NCBI GenBank assembly: GCA_022574265.1
Contig: JACZSI010000089.1
Location: 1-7,261 of the forward strand
Source of the DNA: Chloroflexota bacterium
GTDB taxonomy: Bacteria > Chloroflexota > Dehalococcoidia > Lucifugimonadales > Australimonadaceae
Reading direction: 5' to 3'
Length of the DNA stretch: 7,261 bases
The notes below the pieces were generated by a model, which worked only from the letters and a program-made list of their open reading frames with translations, made no database searches and was not told the DNA's origin. Every line of letters begins with the position of its first letter. The stretch's first letter is position 1. Shown one piece after another: positions 1 to 5,800 of the stretch. Made by a program: the position numbers and the translations under genes.

Positions 1-1471
1 CGCCCCCGCTATCGCAGGTCAGCTGGAGGAAGAGCCCGTTGTTCTTGCCGCCCTTGTGGAGCTGGCCCGTTGAGTGGAGGAAGCGCGGGCCGTAGCCGAA
101 CGTGGTCGCGATCTTGTAGCGCTCCATCACGCGCTTCCGGAGCGCGGCGGCCGCGGCGTCGACGCCCGGGGTCTGACGGACGTACGCCATCACCGCGAGG
201 TAGTCGCCTGGCTTCGCGCCCGCGAGCAGCTCCTTGGCCGAGCTCACCGGCGCGGCATCAGGCAACGCGCCCGTCGAGCGGAAGCCGTCGAGCACGCGGT
301 CGGTCGCGTCCTTCGCCGCCTGCACGTTCGGCTGGTCGAACGGCTGGATGCCCAGGATGGCCCCCGCGACGGCCGTCGCGAACTCCCAGCGGAAGAACTC
401 GGCGGCGATGTCGTAGGCGTCGGTGAGCACGAGCTGCACCAGCGGGTGCCCGGCCCCCGCGAGCCGCTCGGTCGCGACGTCGAGCGCGGCGTTGTCGTCT
501 CCCGCTACGCGCAGGTAGACGAACACGCGGTCGTCACCGTACTGGTCTGGGCTCCCCAGAGGCTCGCCCGCAACCGGGACGATCCCGGTGCCGTCCTTCC
601 CGGTACTCTCGGCGATCAGCTGCTCGATCCACAGCCCGATGCTCGCGACCGACGGCGACGCGACGATCGTGAGCTTGTCGCGCCCCTTGAGCGCAAGCGA
701 GCCGAGCATCGCGCCGAGCCAGGCGCCCGGGTTGCTCGGCACGTCGAGGGCGGCGTCGCAGCGCGCCGCCATGTCGTTGGCCCGCTCAAGCAGCCGCGCC
801 ACGTCGACGCCGATCGCCGCTGCCGGCACGAGGCCGAAGTGCGAGAGCACCGAGTAGCGCCCGCCGATGTCGGTGCGGTTCTCGAACAGCCGCCTGAAGC
901 CGTCGGCCGCGGCCAGCCTCGCCAGCGGTGTCGCGGGGTCGGTCACGGCCACGAAGTGGTCGCCCGCGCTCTCGCCCACGGCCTCGGCCACCACGCCGCG
1001 GAAGTGCTTGTAGAGCACGTTGGGCTCGATCGTGCCGCCCGACTTCGACGACACGATGAACAGCGTCTTGCGCGGGTCGATGGCGCTCGTGACGCTCCGC
1101 ACCCACGATGGCACCGTCGAATCGAGCACCGTCAGCTCGGGGAAGCCGTCGGCACTGCCGATCGACGCGCGGATCACCTCGGGCCCCAGGCTGCTGCCGC
1201 CCATGCCCAGCAGCACGACGTCCTTGAACCCGCCGTCGCGGACGTTGCCGCCGAACGTCCGCAGGGCGTCGACCTCGCGCTTCATGTCTCCGTCGGTGTG
1301 CAGCCAGCCGAGGCGGTTCTCGATCTCCGCCGGGTCGTTCCGCCAGACGGTGTGGTCGCCCGACCAGATGCGTTGGATGACCGCGTCTTCTTCGAGGCGC
1401 TTGAGGGCGTCCGTCACGTCAGCCATGTACGGGCCCAGGGCGACCGTGGGGCGCTCGGCGCGCTCGGTCAC
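1..1471 (-). CDS. pgi: Glucose-6-phosphate isomerase, 3' end cut by window edge
   Basis: Cytoplasmic enzyme interconverting glucose 6-phosphate and fructose 6-phosphate. 490 codons are visible and the reading frame is open at base 1. Visible marks: the nucleotide-fold strand VVLLGMGGSSLG (about residues 85-96), the sugar-phosphate SIS motif SSKSGGTIE (141-149), the family signature DIGGRYSVLS (201-210), WIEQLIAESTGK with the probable catalytic Glu (281-292), PFDQPNVQAAK (377-387), and HSTGQLHKGG (466-475). The start is GTG at 1471, whose GTGA overlaps the TGA of transketolase by 4 nt. ATG at residue 16 is a weaker alternative, because the LGPY segment before it is also found in relatives. No clear Shine-Dalgarno site is seen, so translational coupling to tkt is likely. 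The motif set resembles the isomerase half of bifunctional transaldolase/isomerase proteins rather than classical E. coli Pgi (from memory of those families). No transaldolase domain is present upstream. Perhaps 50-80 C-terminal residues lie outside the window. Confidence 0.93.
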   Translation of the reverse strand, partial: MTERAERPTVALGPYMADVTDALKRLEEDAVIQRIWSGDHTVWRNDPAEIENRLGWLHTDGDMKREVDALRTFGGNVRDGGFKDVVLLGMGGSSLGPEVIRASIGSADGFPELTVLDSTVPSWVRSVTSAIDPRKTLFIVSSKSGGTIEPNVLYKHFRGVVAEAVGESAGDHFVAVTDPATPLARLAAADGFRRLFENRTDIGGRYSVLSHFGLVPAAAIGVDVARLLERANDMAARCDAALDVPSNPGAWLGAMLGSLALKGRDKLTIVASPSVASIGLWIEQLIAESTGKDGTGIVPVAGEPLGSPDQYGDDRVFVYLRVAGDDNAALDVATERLAGAGHPLVQLVLTDAYDIAAEFFRWEFATAVAGAILGIQPFDQPNVQAAKDATDRVLDGFRSTGALPDAAPVSSAKELLAGAKPGDYLAVMAYVRQTPGVDAAAAALRKRVMERYKIATTFGYGPRFLHSTGQLHKGGKNNGLFLQLTCDSGG

Positions 1472-3492
1472 CGCTGGCCACGCTTGACGAGCGCCTCGGC
1501 CTCGTCCGCCACGTGCTCCGGCGTCAGGCCGAGCTCCTCGTAGATGCGCTTGTAGGGAGCCGACGCGCCGAAGCGGTCGACGCCGACCGAGGCGCCGTCC
1601 AGCCCGACGTAGCGCTCCCAGCCCAGCGTCGTCGCGGCCTCGATGGACACGCGCGCCGTCACGCTCCGAGGCAGGACGCGCTCGCGGTAGTCGGCCGGCT
1701 GCGCGTCGAACAGCTCCCACGACGGCAGCGAGACGACGCGCGCCGCGACGCCGCGGCCCTCGAGGAGCTTGGCCGCATCGAGCGCGATCGACACCTCGGA
1801 GCCCGTCGCGATCAGGATCGCCTGCGGCTCGGGCGACGCTTCCCAAAGCACGTAGCCACCGCGCTGGAGCCCGTCGGCGGGTGCGTACTCCTTGCGGTCC
1901 AGCACCGGAAGCCCTTGGCGCGTGAGCACGAGCACCGTCGGCCCGTCGCGCCGCTCGATGGCCGCCTTCCACGCCTCCGCCGTCTCCGTGGCGTCGGCCG
2001 GCCGGATGACCGTGAGGTTCGGCACGCCACGCAGCCCCAGGAGCTGCTCGATGGGCTGGTGCGTCGGGCCGTCCTCGCCGAGGCCGACCGAGTCGTGCGT
2101 GAAGACGTAGATCACGCGCTGCTCCATCAGCGCCGCGAGGCGCATGGGCGGGCGCATGTAGTCGGAGAAGATCAGGAACGTGGCGGTGTAGGGGATGACG
2201 CCGCCGTGCAGCGCCATGCCCCCGGCGATGCTGCCCATCGCGTGCTCGCGGACGCCGAAGTGCATGTTGTGATCGACGGACGCGTCAAGCCCAACATCGG
2301 CGTGGCCCTTCAGCAGCGTCTTGGTCGACGGCGCCAGGTCGGCCGAGCCGCCGGTCAGTCCGTGCACGCGCTCGGCGATGGCGTTCATCGCCCGGTTGCC
2401 GGCATCGCGTGTGGAGAGGGCGGTGTCGCCGTCGAAGAGGCCGTCGAGGCCGTCCTTCCAGCCCGCCGGCAGCTCGCCGCTCAGGTCCGCCTCAAGCTGG
2501 GCGGCCTCGGCGGGGTACGCGGCGCGATAGGCCTCGAGCCGCGCTTCCCAATCGCGCTGCGCGTCGGTGCCGCGGCCGACCGCCCCGCGCATGTGGTCGA
2601 GCGCATCTTGCGGGATGACGAACGGCTCGTGCTCCCACCCAAGCTGCTCGCGGGTCAGGCGCACCTCGTCCTCGCCGAGCGCCTCGCCGTGCACGCCGCC
2701 GGTGTTCGCCTTGTTGGGGCTGCCGTAGCCGATGGTGGTCTGCACGACCACCAGGCTCGGCCGGCCGGTCTCGGCGCGCGCCTCGGCGATCGCGGCCTCG
2801 ATGCCGTCGAGGTCGTTGCCGTCGACGGGCCCGGCGACGTGCCAGCCGTAGGCGCGGAAGCGGGCGGGGACGTCCTCGGTGAACACGACGTCGGTGTCGC
2901 CCTCGATGGAGATGCCGTTGTCGTCGTAGAGGTAGACGATCTTGCCGAGGCCAAGCGTGCCCGCGAGCGACGCCGCCTCGGACGAGACGCCCTCCATGAG
3001 GTCGCCGTCCGACACGATGGCGTAGACGCGGTGGTCGATGATGTCGTGCCCTGGGCGGTTGTAGTGCTCCGCCAGCCAGCGCTCGGCGACCGCCATCCCG
3101 ATGCCGCTGGCGAAGCCCTGCCCCAGCGGGCCGGTCGTCATCTCCGCGCCCGGCGTGAGGCCATATTCGGGGTGCCCCGGCGTCTGAGAGCCCCACTGCC
3201 TGAACTGGCGGATCTCGTCCAGCGAGAGCGGGTAGCCGGTCAGGTGCAGCAGCGCGTAGAGCAGCATCGAGGCGTGTCCCGCCGACAGCACGAAACGGTC
3301 GCGGTCGGCCCAGCTTGGGTCCGATGGGTTGTGCTTGAGGAAGCGGTCCCAAAGCACATAAGCCATCGGCGCCGCGCCCATGGGAGCGCCCGGATGCCCG
3401 CTGTTGGCCTTCTGGACGGCGTCGATGGCCAGGAAGCGGATGGCGTTGATGCTGAGCTCGTCGAGCTTGGCGGTCGTTGTGGATGCTGCCAC
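1468..3492 (-). CDS. tkt: Transketolase
   Basis: Thiamine-diphosphate enzyme moving two-carbon ketol units between sugar phosphates in the non-oxidative pentose phosphate (or Calvin) pathway; cytoplasmic. 674 residues, the normal full length. The domains run in order: TPP-binding domain (about 1-330), pyrimidine-binding domain (about 355-525), C-terminal domain (about 545-674). Visible catalytic and cofactor residues: SGHPGAPMG with His33, AGHASMLLY with His73, TPGHPE with His107, the TPP/metal motif SDGDLMEG (161-168) with Asn192, GVHGEALG with His268, GVREHAMG with the cofactor-activating Glu416, and EDGPTHQP with His478. The GTG at 3492 is chosen because it gives a family-typical N-terminus and has GGAG 8 nt upstream. 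An in-frame GTG at 3552 would add 20 unconserved residues and lies upstream of the likely -10 box. The stop overlaps the GTG start of pgi by 4 nt, so the two genes form one unit. The sequence alone does not say whether it serves pentose phosphate or carbon fixation. Confidence 0.97.
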   Translation of the reverse strand: MAASTTTAKLDELSINAIRFLAIDAVQKANSGHPGAPMGAAPMAYVLWDRFLKHNPSDPSWADRDRFVLSAGHASMLLYALLHLTGYPLSLDEIRQFRQWGSQTPGHPEYGLTPGAEMTTGPLGQGFASGIGMAVAERWLAEHYNRPGHDIIDHRVYAIVSDGDLMEGVSSEAASLAGTLGLGKIVYLYDDNGISIEGDTDVVFTEDVPARFRAYGWHVAGPVDGNDLDGIEAAIAEARAETGRPSLVVVQTTIGYGSPNKANTGGVHGEALGEDEVRLTREQLGWEHEPFVIPQDALDHMRGAVGRGTDAQRDWEARLEAYRAAYPAEAAQLEADLSGELPAGWKDGLDGLFDGDTALSTRDAGNRAMNAIAERVHGLTGGSADLAPSTKTLLKGHADVGLDASVDHNMHFGVREHAMGSIAGGMALHGGVIPYTATFLIFSDYMRPPMRLAALMEQRVIYVFTHDSVGLGEDGPTHQPIEQLLGLRGVPNLTVIRPADATETAEAWKAAIERRDGPTVLVLTRQGLPVLDRKEYAPADGLQRGGYVLWEASPEPQAILIATGSEVSIALDAAKLLEGRGVAARVVSLPSWELFDAQPADYRERVLPRSVTARVSIEAATTLGWERYVGLDGASVGVDRFGASAPYKRIYEELGLTPEHVADEAEALVKRGQR

Positions 3493-3500
3493 CGAGGCGT

Positions 3501-3504
3501 CTCC
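3501..3504 (-). promoter_or_regulatory. Ribosome binding site of transketolase
   Basis: GGAG read on the minus strand, 8 nt before the GTG at 3492. It decides the transketolase start in favour of 3492 over the upstream in-frame GTG at 3552, which has no comparable site in front of it. Confidence 0.6.
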
Positions 3505-3527
3505 AGAGAGGCCGGGTTCGTCCGCCG

Positions 3528-3533
3528 ATTCTA
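3528..3533 (-). promoter_or_regulatory. Possible -10 box for tkt-pgi
   Basis: TAGAAT on the minus strand matches TATAAT at 5 of 6 positions and stands out in GC-rich sequence. A start about 7 nt downstream would give a leader of roughly 30 nt that includes the GGAG site. No good TTGACA-like -35 box is found at the usual spacing, so this is a weak call. The same heptamer TAGAATC occurs in front of qor. Confidence 0.35.
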
Positions 3534-3550
3534 GCAGGGCACAGCCCTGC
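3534..3550. promoter_or_regulatory. Perfect 7-bp inverted repeat upstream of tkt (operator-like)
   Basis: GCAGGGC, three bases (ACA), then GCCCTGC. Its 17 bp lie immediately upstream of the putative -10 box, exactly where the spacer between -35 and -10 would be. As DNA it could be a repressor site. As RNA, if transcription starts further upstream, it would fold into a 7-bp hairpin with a 3-nt loop. It has no T-tract, so it is not a standard terminator. The binding factor is unknown. Confidence 0.4.
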
Positions 3551-3571
3551 ACCCGTGAGGGGTAGCACCGT

Positions 3572-3583
3572 CGGCTCGAGCCG
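3572..3583. promoter_or_regulatory. 12-bp perfect palindrome upstream of tkt
   Basis: CGGCTCGAGCCG is fully self-complementary and lies in the gene-free stretch about 40 bp upstream of the putative tkt -10 box. It could be a dimeric regulator site. In DNA this GC-rich a chance 12-bp palindrome is also plausible, so the call rests on its position next to the second inverted repeat. Confidence 0.25.
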
Positions 3584-3629
3584 GCCGCAGGAGCGGGTGT
3601 AGCGGGCTCGCGGTCGTGCAGCGCGGCGC

Positions 3630-3660
3630 GGGAGATTCCTCACTGCGTTCGGAATGACAG
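3630..3660. repeat. Probable copy of a dispersed intergenic repeat
   Basis: On the minus strand this reads CTGTC, then ATTCC, an 11-base middle GAACGCAGTGA, then GGAAT and CTCC. ATTCC (3651-3655) and GGAAT (3635-3639) can pair. The wording closely matches a short element I recall as recurring between genes in many bacterial genomes and metagenome-assembled genomes, including Chloroflexota, in the form ATTCCGAGCG(A/C)AGCGAGGAAT. It begins 11 nt after the DM13 stop codon. Only one clear copy lies in this window, so repetition cannot be shown here. Confidence 0.5.
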
Positions 3661-3671
3661 GATCGGACGAC

Positions 3672-4271
3672 CTACAGCCCCGCGACGGCGAATATGACGC
3701 GGAACGGCTTGCAGTAGATGACGACCGAGTTGAGCGTGCTCACGTCCACGCCGGCGTCGATGGAGTAGTTCTGGTTGCCGATGTTGCCCTTGAGCTTGCC
3801 CAGCTCCACGTACCCCGGAGCGGTGACGTCGCCTGGGCCTTGCGGGTCACGGTTCGGACTCAGGATGACGCGCAGGTCGGGGCCATTCGTGACTTGGAAG
3901 TCCTCGAGGCGCAGGACGTGCGAGCCGTCCTCGAGCCGGTAGATGGTGGCGGAGCCGCTGCCCTTGTGGGAACGGTCGGCGTCGCGGAACGTCCCCGTCT
4001 TCACGACGCTCGCGGCGGCCATGCCCGGCATCATCTCCTCGGACATCGGCGCGTCCACCATCGCCATGCCCGCCATCACCGCCTCGACCTCGGCGCGCGT
4101 CATGTTCTCGGGGACGGTCGCGTTGACGGTCAGCGGGAACTCCTCGTCCACGGTCTTGCTGAGGAACACCGGCGAGCCGAGCCACCAGGCGAGCGCCAAG
4201 ACCACGGCCATTCCCACCGCCAGTACCGCGCGGCCCGCCGTCGTCGAGAGGGTCCTCGTTACGGATCCCAT
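3672..4271 (-). CDS. Membrane-anchored DM13-domain protein
   Basis: 199 residues. An N-terminal hydrophobic segment (about 14-31) with Arg14 and Arg6 before it looks like an uncleaved signal anchor, placing the rest outside the cytoplasm. A linker (about 35-90) contains a Met-rich stretch with Met66, 69, 71, 76, 80, 81 and 84. The C-terminal part (about 91-199) is a DM13 domain: GTFRDADRSHKGSGSA, RLEDFQVTNGPDLRVILS, GYVELGKLKGNIGNQNY and VVIYCKPFRVIFAVAGL, with the near-invariant Cys187 in IYCKPF. DM13 domains have been proposed from comparative genomics to take part in electron transfer; no substrate is known for this one. The ATG is supported by GGAGG 5 nt upstream. The gene starts 12 nt after the qor stop, so the two are almost certainly co-transcribed. 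Whether the Met residues bind copper is speculation. Confidence 0.9.
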   Translation of the reverse strand: MGSVTRTLSTTAGRAVLAVGMAVVLALAWWLGSPVFLSKTVDEEFPLTVNATVPENMTRAEVEAVMAGMAMVDAPMSEEMMPGMAAASVVKTGTFRDADRSHKGSGSATIYRLEDGSHVLRLEDFQVTNGPDLRVILSPNRDPQGPGDVTAPGYVELGKLKGNIGNQNYSIDAGVDVSTLNSVVIYCKPFRVIFAVAGL

Positions 4272-4283
4272 GCAGACCTCCGG

Positions 4284-5252
4284 TTACGGCAGCAGGATGA
4301 CCTTGCCCGTCGTCAGGCGTCCTTCGAGACGCCGGTGCGCCTCGGCCGCCTCCGCGAGGGGAAACCGCTCGCCGATGCGCACCTTCAGCTTGCCCGAGCC
4401 GGCCCAGGCGATGACGTCGCCCGAGCGCCACGCGAACTCCTTGGGCGTCAGCGTGTAATCCCCCAGGTTCGGCCGCGTGAGGAAGAGCGAGCCCTTGGCG
4501 TTGAGCACCTGCGGGTCGAGCGGGGGCACCGCTCCGCTGGCCTGCCCGTAGAGGATGAGCAGCCCGCGCGGGTGCAAACAGTCGAGACTCCCATCGAACG
4601 TCGTCTTGCCGACCGCGTCGTAAACGACCGGTAGCATCGCGCCGTTCGTGATGCGCTTGACGGCTGCCACGAAGTCCTCAGTCGTGTACACGATGACGTC
4701 GTCGGCGCCGGCCTCTCGCGCGAGCGCGGCCTTCTCCTTCGTGGACACCGTCGTGATGACGTGGGTGCCGCGCATCTTGGCCATCTGGATCAGCAGCAGG
4801 CCGACGCCGCCCGCACCCGCGTGGATCAGGCACGTGTCGCCGCGGCTCAGCGGATACGCCGAGTGCACGAGGAAGTGGGCCGTCATGGCCTGGGTGGGCA
4901 GCGCCGCGGCCGTGACCTCGTCGTAGCCGTCCGGTAGCACGACGAGCCGGTCGGCCGGGGCCACGACGAGCTCGGCATACGTCCCGCGGCCGCCGCTGAC
5001 CATCACGCGGTCGCCGACCGCGACGCCGCCGGCTCCCGGGCCGAGCGCGACGACCTCGCCCGCGCCCTCCGAGCCGGGGAGGTTGGGGAGATCGACCGGA
5101 TAAGCACCGGAACGGCGGTAGGTGTCGATGAAGTTGACGCCGATGGCACTCAGCTTGATGAGCGCCTCGCCTTCGCCGGGCTCCGGGTCCGGCAGCTCTT
5201 CGTACCGCAGCACGTCGGGCGCGCCTTGCTCGTGGAAACGGACTCCCTTCAT
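4284..5252 (-). CDS. qor: NADPH:quinone oxidoreductase, QorA type (zeta-crystallin-like MDR)
   Basis: 322 residues, full length for the family. Predicted soluble cytoplasmic enzyme that reduces quinones with NADPH. It has a GroES-like N-terminal domain (about 1-125), a Rossmann cofactor domain (about 126-260) and a return to the catalytic domain. Visible marks: GVNFIDTYRRSG (38-49), LPGSEGAGEV (58-67), the cofactor loop HAGAGGVGLLLIQ (144-156), VVYDAVGKTTFDGSLDCLHPRG (209-230, split here by position), and the QorA-typical NAKGSLFLTRP (251-261). The Cys/His zinc ligands of alcohol dehydrogenases are absent, as expected for zinc-free quinone reductases. ATG 5252 has GGAGG 5 nt upstream; the longer open frame above it is unconserved and overlaps the permease gene antiparallel to nothing real. 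It is followed after 12 nt by the DM13 gene. A possible -10 box lies 30 nt upstream, so the pair may have its own promoter. The true electron acceptor could be another enone or quinone. Confidence 0.93.
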   Translation of the reverse strand: MKGVRFHEQGAPDVLRYEELPDPEPGEGEALIKLSAIGVNFIDTYRRSGAYPVDLPNLPGSEGAGEVVALGPGAGGVAVGDRVMVSGGRGTYAELVVAPADRLVVLPDGYDEVTAAALPTQAMTAHFLVHSAYPLSRGDTCLIHAGAGGVGLLLIQMAKMRGTHVITTVSTKEKAALAREAGADDVIVYTTEDFVAAVKRITNGAMLPVVYDAVGKTTFDGSLDCLHPRGLLILYGQASGAVPPLDPQVLNAKGSLFLTRPNLGDYTLTPKEFAWRSGDVIAWAGSGKLKVRIGERFPLAEAAEAHRRLEGRLTTGKVILLP

Positions 5253-5281
5253 CGTGGCCTCCGGGTTCGAGAGTGGCCCTG

Positions 5282-5287
5282 ATTCTA
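5282..5287 (-). promoter_or_regulatory. Possible -10 box for qor-DM13
   Basis: TAGAAT on the minus strand, 29 nt before the qor ATG and inside the 53-nt gap after the second permease gene. No convincing -35 box. The best upstream match, CTGACC, is too far away at 21 nt. The same TAGAATC string stands at a similar distance before tkt, which slightly raises confidence. Confidence 0.3.
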
Positions 5288-5305
5288 CCGCGAAGCGAAC
5301 CGGAG

Positions 5306-5800
5306 CTAGGTCAGCAGCGTGTAGACCGGTGGCGTGAGCAGCCCAACGATCACCGGGAACGGCGTATTCACCAGCAGGCGGCTCGTCGTGAACGCACCAC
5401 CCATGAAGGGCAGCTCGAACATCAGCGTCCGGCTGACTGGGATCAGACTCCAGGCCGTGATGAAGGCTGCGACGGAGCCGATCCCGGCGCCGGATGCGAG
5501 AACCGAGCCCGCCAGCGGCAGGATGACGTATGGTCCGCCGGGGACCAGCGCGCCGAGCGCCGTGCCGATCAGCACGCCGACGATCCCCGACTCGTTCCCC
5601 ATCCACCGCGTGATCAGATCGGCAGGCAGGACGTGCCCGGCGAGCGCGGCCAGCGCCATGCCCAGGACGATCAGCAGAGCGACCTGACGGAGGAGGCGCA
5701 CCGCGACCGTCAGTCCTTCCCGCACACCGGAGACGCCGCCGCGGACCGCCACGAGCCCGACCGACAGGGCGAACAGCCCACCGAGCACGAGGAGCGTCAT
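5306..5800 (-). CDS. Half-size permease, ArsP_1/YraQ-like, second of a pair
   Basis: 164 residues, almost entirely membrane. Hydrophobic segments are seen at about 1-19, 37-58, 73-102, 107-121 and 145-163. Shared core motifs with the protein encoded just upstream are RWMG (65-68), PGGPYV (87-92), GAG-G (104-108), Arg124, ELP (129-131), Arg141 and FP (148-149). They line up without a gap at a constant offset of 28 residues, so the two genes come from a duplication. The overall pattern (RWMG, a Gly/Pro-rich turn, then a Gly-rich helix start and AFI) resembles the predicted permease family PF03773 (ArsP_1), but at half its usual length. The ATG at 5800 is preferred over longer in-frame starts because the ATGA overlaps the preceding stop, AGGAGG sits 10 nt upstream, and the upstream extension is polar and overlaps the first permease. 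The substrate is unknown; a role in arsenical export is not supported by any neighbour. Confidence 0.82.
   Translation of the reverse strand: MTLLVLGGLFALSVGLVAVRGGVSGVREGLTVAVRLLRQVALLIVLGMALAALAGHVLPADLITRWMGNESGIVGVLIGTALGALVPGGPYVILPLAGSVLASGAGIGSVAAFITAWSLIPVSRTLMFELPFMGGAFTTSRLLVNTPFPVIVGLLTPPVYTLLT

Larger units (their letters stand above)
3493..3671. other. Intergenic region between DM13 gene and tkt
   Basis: This 179-bp stretch is the longest gene-free segment of the window. From the DM13 stop toward tkt it holds a probable dispersed repeat with an ATTCC/GGAAT stem (3630-3660), a GC-rich segment with no recognisable content except a 12-bp palindrome, a 7-bp inverted repeat, a possible -10 box and the tkt ribosome binding site. 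No small ORF with a credible ribosome binding site and no tRNA or riboswitch fold was recognised. Confidence 0.7.

Noticed and set aside
74..1543. Long plus-strand open frame of 489 residues opposite pgi
   Set aside because: Its product is an Arg/His/Val-rich string without domain motifs. It exists because GC-rich codon use leaves few stops on the opposite strand; pgi on the minus strand has all the catalytic motifs.
1513..3534. Plus-strand open frame of 673 residues opposite transketolase
   Set aside because: Same shadow effect: low-complexity composition, and it mirrors the real transketolase gene almost end to end.
3493..3552. Upstream GTG at 3552 as transketolase start
   Set aside because: The 20 added residues are not family-like, no ribosome binding site precedes it, and the putative -10 box and inverted repeat would lie inside the coding sequence.
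3654..4634. Plus-strand open frame of 326 residues across the DM13 and qor genes
   Set aside because: It spans the junction of two well-supported minus-strand genes and has no recognisable motif.
5280..5304. Possible second, degenerate copy of the ATTCC-type repeat before qor
   Set aside because: The minus strand shares TTCGCTTCGC and AGAATCAGG with the wording of such repeats, but the inverted arms are not preserved and the match is too short to separate from chance.
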